Below, in pieces: positions 49,601 through 61,400 of a stretch of 64,000 nucleotides of DNA. Position 1 is the stretch's first letter. Each line of letters begins with the position of its first letter. This stretch comes from Fasciolopsis buskii (lineage: Eukaryota > Platyhelminthes > Trematoda > Plagiorchiida > Fasciolidae), in assembly GCA_008360955.1 (NCBI GenBank), contig LUCM01003479.1, positions 2,832 to 66,831 of the forward strand, written 5' to 3'. The position numbers and the translations under genes were made by a program. The notes under the pieces are model-generated. The model saw only the letters and a list, made by a program, of their open reading frames with translations. It was not told where the DNA came from and searched no databases.

Positions 49601-52600
49601 TTACCTTTCTCACAGTCCAACATTTTGCCTCGACAGTATTTTCTGTGCACAATTTTTTCTCCGGTTTATGACAAGTCGAAAAAGATTCACTTTCATATTG
49701 CGAAGTAAAAAGTCAAGAAAATCGGTGTTTTCCATTTCGCATGGCTTGTCTATGCAATGCCTCCCGAACTGAGCCGATTTCTCAAAGACTTATCCAGCGC
49801 ATCCATCAACCTGACATGAATTGCACATTCGAGTGGGCCGAACCGAACTTATTCACTTGGTGATTAATTCTCGACAAGGGGCTACTAGAACGAAAAGTGT
49901 CATCCACATAACGTTCGCAAAAATAAAGACCGTGAACTATCCAGCTGTCATAAACATGCAGGCTAATACACGACCGAGTGTCGACCTCTCAGCTACAAAA
50001 ACCTGTTGGCGGGAAATGTGATTGTTGAATTTAAACTAAACACTGTATGTACCACTGTAAATTGCTCCATTCAAGGTTTCAGATGGTTTTAGATGGTAAT
50101 CCTTTATCGACATGTTCGATGTCATACCTGATCTATTAAGACCTTATGTGGTTCTATGTCACCTTAAGTTTCAGGGTCACGGTTGCTGGTTCCTCACACC
50201 CACCATTGCACGTGCCTAGTGAGCCTAAACGGTTAGAGAGCACACCTGTCCCACTGCAGTCAGCCCTGCTGTATGTAATGAAAGCTGATTATTCAGTTTT
50301 TGCAACTACATCGACATCCGAGTGTCGATAGGATGAACACATTTGGGAAGATCAGATGGAGAGAGAAATGTTATGTCCGGTTCAAAACTACCGCATAAAT
50401 TTGAATGAAATAGTTGTGTTCTTAATTAAATATTCATGATTCTGCTATATGCGGGGAATGTGTGCAAGAGGTCTAAGCACCAAAACGGTTTTAATAGTGC
50501 AACGTGTGGTTAGCCAATAAATTCACTACCCATATCGGAGTTGTTTAGGCGAAATGTCCAATCTTCGATCGCTTGCCACTTTGGCCTTTTTAATCAGATC
50601 ATTTGAAGTTGTTCGCTCGATAATTAGCTGAACCAGAATGAAAACATCTATCTGTGATTGGGCAATGCGCTAATGGTCTCATTTTTTGGATACCAGAGAA
50701 GCTTCAGGCTGTTTCAGGAAATAAATCGTCAAACGAACATACTTGGTGGCTGATTCGCGACAGTCGGTCTCCGCTGTTGCAAGATAATATGGATGCAACC
50801 TCAGTTGAACTGCGTTCACGTGTTTTCTCGTTTTTAACATCAGCGCTAAGCTGCTGGGTTAGCATAACACTTAACGTTTTAGAAAGCACTTCGGAATTCC
50901 CAGAGTAATGCTCTTCTGGGTATGTGACGTGGGATAAATTCGTCGGAATACTGCCCCTCAAATTTCATCAAGTACTCGAAATACTCAGTGAAGAGTGGAT
51001 TTTCGAGGTAAGGTTCGGAGCCGTTCCAGTTGCTCAAAACGTTCGTTTTTCTAACAATTCCATCCTTAAATTCGGATTGCTTGATTTCAGTGGATCCAAG
51101 TACTCTAAAACACGAATTTTTAGCACAATTTAAGTGAGCAAGAGATAGATCAAGACAAAACGTTACTCCTAGTCTAAACGCGGTACTCGAGCGCATAATT
51201 GAGCTTCACCCACAGGGTGTTGATAAGCCTCGGAAGTAGAGAGCAAAAAAACAACTGAGCAAAATTCTCTGGAAGAAGACCAAGAACTGAAAAGCAACAA
51301 ATGCTACAGGGAAATTTTATCGAACCATCCGAATTCCTGAGCAATGGGGTCGATAAACAACAGGGATTGAATATCACAAAAATATGAATCACTGATAAAT
51401 AAAATACTGGGCTTAGTGCCGTTGGACTCAAGTCAAGTTCAATAAGGGCTAAAGAGAGATCGGTGCTGGATTACGTTAATTAACAATAGTAATATCACGA
51501 AAATGAATCCCAGCACTATTTTTTCGCTTTTTTACTGAACGGTTTATTTTTCTATTACGGAAGATCGGTTTTTAGTAACTCTTCTTTGTGAATATAACAT
51601 GTTTTTGGCCTTACTTTTAACCTTCGATTGCTCATAATTTCTGGAAGGCTGTCTGTATCACTGAAAGACCATCACATGAGGGGAGTGGTGTGTGATTTTG
51701 GAGACTGGAACTCACTGACTTTCCACTCGGAGGACACGGTACTATCCACCTGTCCACTGACTGCCAGATAAAGTCAGCTGATATTTGCATTAATAAATCA
51801 GCTGAGCGTTTCACGTCAGACACACGAGCACTAGTAGGTCGTAGTCATAACGTATGGTTTCCGCCCAGCGCAGTCATTTCTTAGTTCATTGCGCATATCA
51901 TGCAGCTTGCCTGAATCAGAGCACCGTAAGTGTCTTCTTCCAACTCTAACAGTCACAGCACAGTTATGGAACCATTTGAGACACGACTAAAGAGAAAAAA
52001 TCCGTTGGGGTTTTTAGGATGACCATTAGCACGAACCTAAATCTCCCCAATGGGTTGACATTTTTGCTCGCCGTCCCCAAGTGATGTAAGAATATCGCGA
52101 TGAGGAACAGGCGTATAATAGCCGAAAAATATCCAGATATATTCCAAGTAAGTTTATTCTGTTTTCGTTCTCCGATAGCATTTTGTCCATTTCGGGATAA
52201 AAGAAGAATTCGAGTCAGTGTAAATGAATCGTGTTTGACATGTGAGAATCGTTGAGTCGGAAGGACCAAAAAACCGTTTGAGTGACATTAACTGGGCCCC
52301 CACGATGCCAGTACCGTGTGCGTTAGTAGTGTATCACTCATTTGTTGCAGTTTTGCCTCAAATATCATATCGCCATGTCGTTCTGGTTAGTCGTTCCCTA
52401 ATAAATCTGACAAAGACGCCGTGATATGGAAAATGGAGAATGCGAAAAAACTCATGCTAATCACGAGCAGGTATTCATAAAATTGGTTAATGAATTCTAC
52501 ACCCGGGACTGCTTTGCTCGAGAACATTTTAGTCACTGTCGAGTTGTCAGTACACATCATTGTTGTACATCATTTAATTACCAAATGTCTGACCTTGTTC

Positions 52601-54660
52601 CGGTTAGACTGCTTAATTTTTATTTGAATCTTCAAAGGTGACGACGTGCATTTGTGTGAAAATTTAGCGAAAATTATTTTACACATCGACAATGTTGCCG
52701 AATAGTCCGTCGTCTGTCGGTCCGCTTATGTTTCTTCTTCCTTAACAAGTACCACATCAAGCATTTGTTCACAAGCCAGTCTAAAAATAACATTTGTAGA
52801 TCATTTTCGGACCGGTCGGAATGGGGCAGCCTGACCTGGTCGTTTAATTTCTGGTAGACCAAAAATTGGTTCGGTTTCCACCCGATCGTGTGCATTCACA
52901 CTGGCACTTTTATTCACTCACTTTCATCGATTTTCCGATGATGATTATCCGGGCCCGGACAGCAATCATTCCGGCATAGAACCTGGATCTTCGGAGAAAA
53001 TAATCATTTTGGGCTTCTGAACGAGTGAATAGCCATAACAGTAAATAAGATAAGATCAATAATTGATTACCGACTTTCAATGGAGGTAGAGAGAAATAGA
53101 AGAATTAACCAAAGACTAATACAAACAGATTCGCCTTCATATATGTTGCTTAGGAATGAGCTGAAAGTAATCTTGAGAGGCTTAAGAAACAGTAATCATA
53201 AAAGGCCAAATCCATTTAGAGATTGTCGTCAACTGAAGTATTTACGAAAAAGAACCCAATTTGATCATCAGCTAGATCTTGGTGATTTGCTAATTACAAA
53301 CAAAATCATTGGACATTGAACTCGTTCGTCCGATCGTCTAATACCCAATCAGATTAGCCACACTAGTCAAACTGTTTGGGTTATACCGACCGGAAATTGA
53401 TAGGTACTCATGTGCTGATCTTGTTTAATTTGGAATGAAAATTGAGATGATAAGAATTGTGAACGTTGTCATGGTCTGTGTGGGTTGAGTTACAATTCCG
53501 AATCGTTGTAAACTAGCATCACAACCGATTGCACTAAGATGTTCTTATTGCATGAAATACTTCTATCCATTATTTTCATCCCTACTCCGTATCAGATAAA
53601 TAATCCCCATTAAGGATACACTGTATACTGAGTCGTTGTCAAACTGAAAGTGAACGATTTCTCGCCCAGTATCCTACTTTATATCTTATTCAGGATGATT
53701 CCTGTGTATCTTATTATACATTAATGATTTATGCCAACATGTCTGGCAGTTTTACCTTCCCGGAACAGGACGGGACCTTTAAATCTATGGTCCGAAGAAA
53801 CTGGTCCAAGATTCTAATGTTTCACTGGAGACGTTTCGTTTCTAGTGGTAACTACTCGTCGTGATCTGCTTTTCCCTTCGAACAGTACCATCGGGCACGA
53901 TAAAACATCACTGCAGTTAAGCACAGACAGCAGAAATTTTCGACACAGAGGTCTGACCGTGCAGCTGTTTTATGAGCCGTCATCCCTTGATCTGTTATTT
54001 TAAAAACGGAACAACCAGCCTACACCGGAAAGTATTTACAATCACTCATGATCGCGGGTTATCATGGGTGCCTTCTTTAGAGGAGCTGTTAGTTTTCCAG
54101 GAAGGTTGGTGAATTGACCGACAGTTTAGTGATCTAGCCAACGAAATATTCACTGGATTGGACCCACTCGATCCACCATCCTGACTGAATGAACAGGATC
54201 CTTCCCGTTTTCAGGTGAATCACCCTCGAATGCAAAGTAGAGAAAAAATTGAAGCTTTGCAAATCTGCGGAGTTACACATGGGCCATGTATATTTTTGCT
54301 GCGACCTGGGTTGCTTTACTTCCTTTGGGATTTTCAGTAAATTACTATTTTCTGACTTGAACGCGTGATCCCAACTCAGGTAGTGCGAATTGTTATATTT
54401 AGATGGACCGGTATGACTGTGTAACATGGCTACGAAAATCAAATCTGAATTAGGCCTCGTATCAGCGATTTAGTTGACTTCAACGCTTCCAGGAATGATT
54501 TTCACATTTGGGCAACCCCGCTTTAGGAAATCTGAAAGAACTTGCATATAAGCTTTACTTGACTCCACAACGTCGGGTTTTCTAGGAGGATACTTAAGAG
54601 CAGGTGACTCACTGGAGTGATTCACGTTGGATTTCTCAAGACAGACCTTCATCAGGACAG
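49601..54660. other. Intergenic, unassigned open frames only
   Basis: Plus-strand frames at 52426-52641 (71 codons, ATG start) and 53080-53319 (79 codons, ATG start, very basic) read protein-like but match no family I know. Minus frames at 50704-51196 overlap plus frames, and neither strand wins. I call no gene. Confidence 0.35.
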
Positions 54661-54666
54661 ACGGTC

Positions 54667-54839
54667 TTAGGAGGTTATTGATTCGAGGCAAACGAAACCT
54701 ATGCATATGTTGCTGCCACTAGCTGTAATTTTCATTTTGCGACTGCTAAATTCGCCACTACTGTTGTATGTTCTGCAAACAAAAAGAATGCGTTTATTGC
54801 CTACCTTTCGAACGCAACACATTGGTTCACGTGACTGGT
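54667..54839 (-). CDS. Candidate short exons downstream of the ABC exon
   Basis: On the minus strand, exon 54839-54805 (acceptor CACTTTTTACATAG, donor GTAGGC) is followed by a 32-bp intron with a strong acceptor TTCTTTTTGTTTGCAG. Exon 54772-54667 then ends in TAA. It reads TSHVNQCVAFE, then TYNSSGEFSSRKMK. If the preceding ABC exon is spliced at a GTTTGT site after LYAR (near 55170), the phase fits, so this could be the tail of that transporter. A rival frame in the same place (54718-54470, 82 codons) starts after another AG. I cannot decide between them. Confidence 0.28.
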
Positions 54840-55144
54840 CTATGTAAAAAGTGACATTACGTCACATGTCATGGTTATCATGGTATACGTAAGTGCTGAT
54901 AGTCATAGCTCATTTTCAGAGATGATAATGTTTACTCGTCAGTGTACCAGAATTCTTGGTATTCAGATTTCAAGAATACCTCGAGATACCAAAATTTCAG
55001 GTTCGGCGATGAACCGTATAAAAGTGGATTAATGAAAAGCAGGGAATGCAGTGTGATGTAATACCTCGTAGTAAAAACGATTGTATAAACCAGTCAGCAA
55101 ATAAATTGATCATGTTAGTGTCCTGAGTGGTCAAACTGAACACG

Positions 55145-55498
55145 TTAGTTTCTGTGTCCACAAACCCGCGCGTATAACATGGTCGCATACAAACCCCCGA
55201 GTTTGAGAAGCTCCTTGTGCGTTCCGGATTCCCGAACGTGACCCTTTTCAATCACCAGAATGCAGTCGGCATTCCGCACTGTAGTCAATCGATGAGCGAT
55301 CATGATCACCGTTCGACCAGAACACGCTCTATCCAAAGCTGCCTGCACTTGACGCTCCGAACGTGTGTCCAAGGCCGAGGTGGCCTCATCTAGAAGCATC
55401 ACTTTGGGATTGCGCACTAATGCACGGGCGATTGCTATTCGCTGTTTCTGTCCACCGGACATACTGCCACCACCTTCGGCAATCCACGTGTCGTAGTC
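55145..55498 (-). CDS. ABCB/P-glycoprotein-type NBD exon (signature to H-loop)
   Basis: This exon begins after the acceptor TTATTTACTCATATCAG at 55498. It encodes [12 protein letters not shown], then the ABC signature [16 protein letters not shown], Walker [13 protein letters not shown] with the D-loop, and [18 protein letters not shown] with the switch histidine. It ends with an E.GHV.ESGTH.ELL..GGLY C-terminal strand. It is open for 117 codons to TAA at 55145, unless a GTTTGT donor near 55170 is used. Every catalytic motif of an NBD C-terminal half is intact. The Met in the signature (usually LSGGQ) is tolerated in the family. ABCB proteins export hydrophobic compounds across the plasma membrane. 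The Walker A partner exon upstream (58.3 kb) is degenerate, so the gene as a whole may be a pseudogene despite this good exon. Confidence 0.85.
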   Translation of the reverse strand, partial: DYDTWIAEGGGSMSGGQKQRIAIARALVRNPKVMLLDEATSALDTRSERQVQAALDRACSGRTVIMIAHRLTTVRNADCILVIEKGHVRESGTHKELLKLGGLYATMLYARVCGHRN

Positions 55499-56199
55499 CT
55501 GATATGAGTAAATAAGAAACGGTCATTGCCCAGATACGGGGTGGCTACACTTCAAGCGATATCCACAGTTGGTTCATTACTTCTGAGTTACGCGAAAAGC
55601 AGGTCAACGAAATTGAGGAGAAGGTTAGATAGCTCCCCAATGTGAACTACAGATGATTGCCAGTGTCGAATGTGAGACGAAAACCGTAAAAGAGGTAAGT
55701 TATTAAAAAATACTTTAATAAGATAACAGTCAGCGAATAACACTACAGAAGTAAATTGAACACTTTACCGGTGAACAATACTATGCTCATTCTTAATAAA
55801 TGACATACCATTAATTGTTATTAATCGCTGAAAAAGTGGCTAAACGATTGCGTATACACTGATATACAGTGGCGAATAGAATAGTGATCTCTAGTGTATT
55901 GCGAAAAGCAGTGTCATGTGTTGTCTGGAGAAATCCAAAAGGACTAGAGCGGATAGTTGATAACTTTATTTTGAAACTGGGTATGCTCGAGGCAAATGAA
56001 CTGCGCGTATTTTAATTAAATTTTATTGAATCTCAACGCCATAGCAGTGTCAAAACTTCCGTCCAATCGACAGTGAAAGCACACTTTTCCGGTCGCGTAC
56101 ATGGTTATTCTTTTGCACTAATTATGGATTCCCAGGACCTACCACCTTGTGACAAGCCTTCATCATTCACAGACTTTCCAGCACAACGTTGACCTAGAA

Positions 56200-56740
56200 C
56201 TTCATTCCCCTAAACTCCCACAACTATGAGGCCGTTAGCCGTGATGTGTTTTCATTACTCATGTTGTCTTACCAACACTGGTAACCATTTGTCCCTGACC
56301 CCCGCCCAATTAACTCTGGAATCTATGGAACATGTCCGATTGATGCACTCAAGAAATAAACATTTGGTACAACTCCCCCACGCACCAATATCCACATGTC
56401 CATCCAACTAACTGATCCCTTCAAGTACCTACACACTGGCATTCACAAATGTTCATTGCTTTGTTTTTGCTTTCGCAGACTCACCCTAGAAAGCTCAGAA
56501 ATTTGATCATGTTCTACGATGGTTGCTATCTACTCTGCAACCGTCTAAATACAGATTGTTATTTGACCGCATTCAACCAGTCAGTTTCAAACGTATTTAC
56601 CGTTCACTCTGGACCATTCTACAGTTCACCACATTACATAACGTCACACGTTTGAAGACTGTGAGTTCTGTATCCGTCTGTTTTATTTACTACTATTCAC
56701 CAACCATCCAGTTGTGTTCCTACAACTGAATTCTGTTGAA
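56200..56740 (+). mobile_element. Decayed CR1-type non-LTR retrotransposon scrap
   Basis: The plus strand reads LTDPFKYLHTGIHK (about 56409-56450), a degenerate form of the DSFKYLGVTIHK block seen intact at 43.5 kb. Upstream is a TLESMEH..LMHSRNKHLVQL stretch like the segment before it, and downstream are RKLRNLI- and LDHVLRWLLST-like remnants in shifted frames. It lies in the 1.9-kb interval between two ABC exons, on the opposite strand. Confidence 0.5.
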
Positions 56741-57365
56741 TGTGCAATAATTTGCCGTTGGGACTTAGAGTAATCTAGGCCAGAAGAACTAATCAAATAA
56801 ATATTTTCGTGCGCCTGGGAATACCGTAGATTGGACTGTAAGGGATGTTTGAATCGGTAGTTGTCTACAATGCGAGTGTGCTCGAAGTCCTTCTTTCAAA
56901 TCGACTCGTGTCTGCGATCAGCTGAGCATTGTATTAAATAGCGTACACAGAAAACTCGTGCTATATCCGGACATTCTGAATAATCTTGATAACGTATTTT
57001 TCAACCTGGAATAAGTTGCAGATGAATTGTATGTTCTCCAAGGCGAATGATTCTCCTCTTCTCCGACCTCAAGTGGCAGTCTGTTCACTCACTCGTGCAC
57101 AATGCTTATAGTGGCTTAGAGCGACAAGTCAACAAAAACATTTCGGCCAATGAAACCACCAAAATCAATAATTCCTCTTATTTCGGCAAGTTTTTTCATT
57201 GGAAAATCATCGGGAGGCAAATATCACATAACCATCCTCTAAGTCAGTTTTTTCTTAGCAACTACAAGTAGGCAGATGGACGTGAAATTAAATAAAATCA
57301 ATACTCATCAAGTGGTTATCCTCTGGTCCGTCCAGTCTTGTTCGTGCAAACAACACACTTCTTAC

Positions 57366-57411
57366 CTCGGGAAGATGCATCAGGAGTTCGTGAACATTTG
57401 CCATAGCCGCC
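57366..57411 (-). CDS. ABCB-type NBD exon, helical segment before the signature (46 nt)
   Basis: On the minus strand, AG at 57413-57412 precedes the exon G GCG GCT ATG..., which encodes AAMANVHELLMHLPE. This is the A.ANAHEFI..LPEGYDT region of ABCB proteins. The donor is GTAAGA. The exon ends in phase 0 and joins the 55.5-kb exon to give HLPE then DYDTW, matching the family. The exon needs two bases from an upstream exon. The Q-loop exon expected between here and the Walker A remnant at 58.3 kb was not found. Confidence 0.75.
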
Positions 57412-57719
57412 CTGTTTTCAACATGAATTATAGTTTTTCATTTAAATGATTTTTTTTTCTGAAATCTATCTTGAAATGGTTTATAGAAAGTGGAACGACT
57501 GAACAGGATTCAAAAACTCAGGTTGCTAATGTTTAAAAGCAAATTTTATTCCCTTACGGTTTGGTATTAAAATACTGGTCTTGCTTTCACGTTGAGTGAT
57601 TGGTGCAACCTGGACCTTTAACGTGGTGCATTTAACGGACGCTGTTGCGAGGATCCAATGTGACACAAGTTGGAACTCTCCCTTAACTACGAATTCTGTC
57701 GTAAGCCCAATTAAGTGAG

Positions 57720-57816
57720 AATTCATGAAATAATTCACCATGTGATATCATCACTCAACTAACCATAAAGATACCATGCAAGCACTGTACAGCTGTTTCA
57801 TCCTTGGTGATTCCTA
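57720..57816 (+). mobile_element. Single-arm copy of the foldback element
   Basis: This segment matches the left arm of the element at 9.52-9.79 kb: a TTCATG.AATAATTCACCAT start, GTGAT, CTCA, AAGCACTGTACAG and CTGTTTCATCCTTG in order, with small deletions. The second arm is absent. It lies in the intron between the ABC Walker A remnant and the 46-nt exon. The sequence that follows (57855-57915, TCAGGGTCACGGTAGCTG) has a short similar stretch at 50172, probably another dispersed repeat. Confidence 0.6.
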
Positions 57817-58230
57817 ACCTGACCTAGCTTTACCTGATTCGACTCTCAGTCTCTCAGGGTCACGGTAGCTGACTCCTTCTTCCCCGGTGTAGTCTTCCCA
57901 GCGGTTAGGGACCGTAACCTTTCTACAGCATACACATAGTCAGCGTGTAATTTAAACAATGATTGTTTATGAACTTTATGTAATATTGTAATCTGCAACG
58001 ATGGTAATGCTATAATTTTGTCGTCAGGTGAATCATCACGCTACTTAATAATTACTCAGTAGTTGAAGCGTTTATCGGTCATTTCTCAAATCTTACCCTG
58101 GATGCTCATTTTATTCGGATTGGGACGCTATTTTTTGAATTCAACTGGTTAGTAGTACTGCGCAACGGCGTCTTACGCGTATAAACAACAAAATTAGCAA
58201 GAGGGTTGATAAAAAAACAGAAGAAACCAA

Positions 58231-58430
58231 CCTATCCTAACAGACTTATATGACCATCAACCGGGCTGTAGAACCGTCGCAACAAGTGACTCACAGTGCC
58301 TTTCTCTGAACCACTGGGACCAGTAAGAGATTGTTTGGTCAGGATTGAGATTTTCTGAAACCTTGTCGCAAATACGATAATGAGTGTGGAGCTTCAATGA
58401 CCGCAACATTAGGCCTAATGCACCGGTAAA
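58231..58430 (-). pseudogene. Degenerate ABCB-type Walker A exon
   Basis: The minus strand reads RPNVAVIE (58416-58393), the usual segment before the Walker A strand. After shifts, KQSLTGPSGSEKGTVSHLLR follows (Walker A at about 58321-58295), then RFYSPVDGHISLLG and a TAG. The motif should be GPSGSGKST. Here the glycine before the lysine is Glu and the residue after the lysine is Gly, so ATP binding would be lost. A frameshift separates the first part from the Walker A frame. Position and strand fit the exons at 57.4 and 55.5 kb, so this is either the dead front end of that NBD or an older relic. Confidence 0.7.
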
Positions 58431-58439
58431 GGTGGATTA

Positions 58440-61400
58440 GTAGTTTATTGTCATACGCACGTTCATAGACTTGGGAACTCGAGTGGAGTTAAAATGCCGT
58501 AGAATGGCTGTTTTTATAAACTGGTCGGTAATTGGCAGTAATTCGTCGGTGGGTCAGTAATATGAACATCATTAAAGCGTACTAACAATTTAATGCCAAA
58601 AGCTATTGAATGTCAATGGGTTACCGTTCACTGAAAATATCATTCGAAAGTCCAGTTCCTACATTGGTAGTCTAGGCTGGTAGGGCATTCGTCAGAGAGT
58701 AAAATCGGCACGACCGTATATGGTGACGCCAAAATGTGCCTACCAGGGATATTGGCTGCGGTAATTGCGAGTCTCTGGATACACTATTTTATTCCTCATA
58801 CCACTAATGTCGCGGAAAACCCTATACAATTATTGGCAGCTTTATTTTTTCACTTCGTATTAATTAATAAAATGCACAGATGTGGTTGATACTACTGAAA
58901 TTGTATCCGAATGCCGCAGGATTCATATAGTATTGGTACTCTAAATGGCGATACGAACTTCGACCAAAAGGCACTGGAAAGACTCCGGTCCTAACTACAC
59001 AGTGGTGGGCAACCAGAAGATCATGGCTGCCGGAAGAAACGCTGGTTCAAGCTTATTTACAACACGTGCTTTCTTACAACTGACGAAAAATACTTTGTGA
59101 TCAATGGCTCTTGGAGCATGTCTGAACTTGGTATTCGGGTCCCGTCACAGTTCTGACTAACTGTTTGTGTTTAGGCAACGTCAAAGCCATACCAGACTGC
59201 ATCACCTGATTTGCACGTAGACTCAACCCAGTTACTCGTATTCTCAAGTACTTAAAAGTTTCTGTGCCGATATGTTGTTAAAATTTAGGATTCTCTTTCC
59301 GAAAATCTGATTTTGGATTCCGAGTCTGGGTGTTGTCTTCTCGAAAAAACGGTGTCCTAAAAACCCTTCTAGGTATCTGAAAACAAGAACCTTTGTCAGA
59401 AAGTGCTAATTAACTGTTTTTATTTCTTCTGGTTTCCAATTTCGGACCCATGACATCGAGCATGCATTTTGGACAACTGCGATAATTTCGTTAAACACAC
59501 ACACGCACACATGCCAGCTGGATGTTTTGGCCTACTTTACTTCACGCGAAAACGTACAAACAACGATCTCACAGAACAAGACATTCAAGCTTGCCTTCAA
59601 ATATATACGTATAGAGAAATAAAATGATGCAACCTAATTAGTGGACTTCCTTCTGACTAGTGCACCAGGGCGCTGCATGTGATTGGCTGGTTTATCCGGC
59701 CGCCTGTGACCCCAATGCTGTGTTGTTATTTTGTCAACATGAGATGAAGGTTACTTTTACCACGGTAGATATACTGATCAATACACTTTCATAACTTTGT
59801 TCAGCTTGCTAAAAGCAAATCCCTCATACTGATGGTGTAATATGTAATGCTGGTATGATCACCCTGTTTCGACTGGGGCCCAGTCGCTTGTCAACAATAG
59901 ATTTCACTATACTCAAGCGAGTCCCCAATGAATTGGAACTTCCGAATCCTGACCATGCTGACGTGCTAATTTTAGAAAATGAATAAATGGTTTACGGTGA
60001 ATTCATTTGTGATGTAGCAACGAATTTTTACAATATCTAAAACTACACCAAACTGGCAGTCACTCATTTTTGAAACCTGACCACAAGTGTAATGGGTTTC
60101 ATCCAGAACCGACTTGAACTCTTTCAAGCGGTCAAACTAATTTAGTGCTGCTCTAGCATTCACAACGCGATACAGTAGGGCTTCTGGGTAGATCATTTTT
60201 AAAGCCTGTATTTTGCTTCAGTCAAACGGTCATATGAAGAATTGCCTATCCCGTTCCCGAATCGGGATTTAACGCTTCTCAAGTGGCTGCTCCAAGCAAA
60301 TGTAGGGCTACCGAAGATGTGAATACATGTACGGCTCCTGAGAAACTTTATAACTTTGGGCGAAAAATAAACACTCCATGTTGATAAATGGGTCATCCGT
60401 GTCCAGGTTACTGGCAGAGACTAATGTAACCACTGATTTTATCTGACTTCACCTGTCAGGGTAACATAGTGTAACTGTTCCATACTCTTTGTTCCACCAA
60501 CCCTAAGCCTAATCCATGACAGAGTCTATTGGATCGATTGATCTGTTCCACTGATATCGAGCAAATCAAATTAATGTTGGCCGCAGCCTCCGTAGTCCGA
60601 TTTGTGTCAGTGTAAATTTGTGATTAATTTTCTGGAACTCGACAAAGATGGTTCCCCACACAGCCGCACATGAGTCAGACATTTCAAAGGATTCCTTTAG
60701 TTTCCTTTGTCTTGACCGTATGTCGATACTCTTTGGGCATACCAAACCAATTTTGCAGTTACACAATAATCCCAACGCTCTCACAGACCTCATCGGAACA
60801 CCCTTTATTTGGGGTGTTATTTCATGGATTTTATTTTTAAATTATTCACTAACTCAGCTAACCATGTTACACATGTGCCGTTTGATCATTCTTCCTTTTC
60901 CCGTTTCACCGGAAGCTCAGTGTTACATAAAAAATGTCTCCCCATCGATGTCTACCTATGTGGATGCATGCTAAATCTGAAAAATTGTTTTTATTGTACT
61001 TTTCTTGCGTTTAATTGCACTTTCCCCACCGATCCGCTTAGCTTTCGTGATGCATCATCTTTCTTGCGGTCACCTGATGCTCTGTAGTTCTTAATACCCT
61101 TATTCTACCAGTTTTATGTCCACCTTGAAATCACATTCTCTTCAAAAACCGTCAGCTTAGGCAATGTTGCTTGAAGTCTGGTTTGCTACTCCGTTCATCT
61201 TGTTCTACCGTTCCCTTATACTCTTGTCTTCGCTGGTCAAAGGATTTTAGATTGCCCTGCTACTTCTAATTGTTTTTTTGGACGTGATAATAATAGATTT
61301 GTTCCACACCGAAATACCTGCAGGAAGCTGGCCTTTGAGCTCCCTCATGATGACATCTCCAAAGAGCTCTCTTCCGGCAGAGCTTGATCCCGTATCGATA

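Noticed and set aside
54134..54442. 102-codon minus-strand frame downstream of the ABC exon
   Set aside because: No splice signals joining it to the ABC exons and no transporter-like sequence.
60648..61087. Overlapping T-rich plus frames that could be another CR1 remnant
   Set aside because: No diagnostic endonuclease or RT block could be identified, unlike at 34.9-36.6, 43.5 and 56.4 kb.
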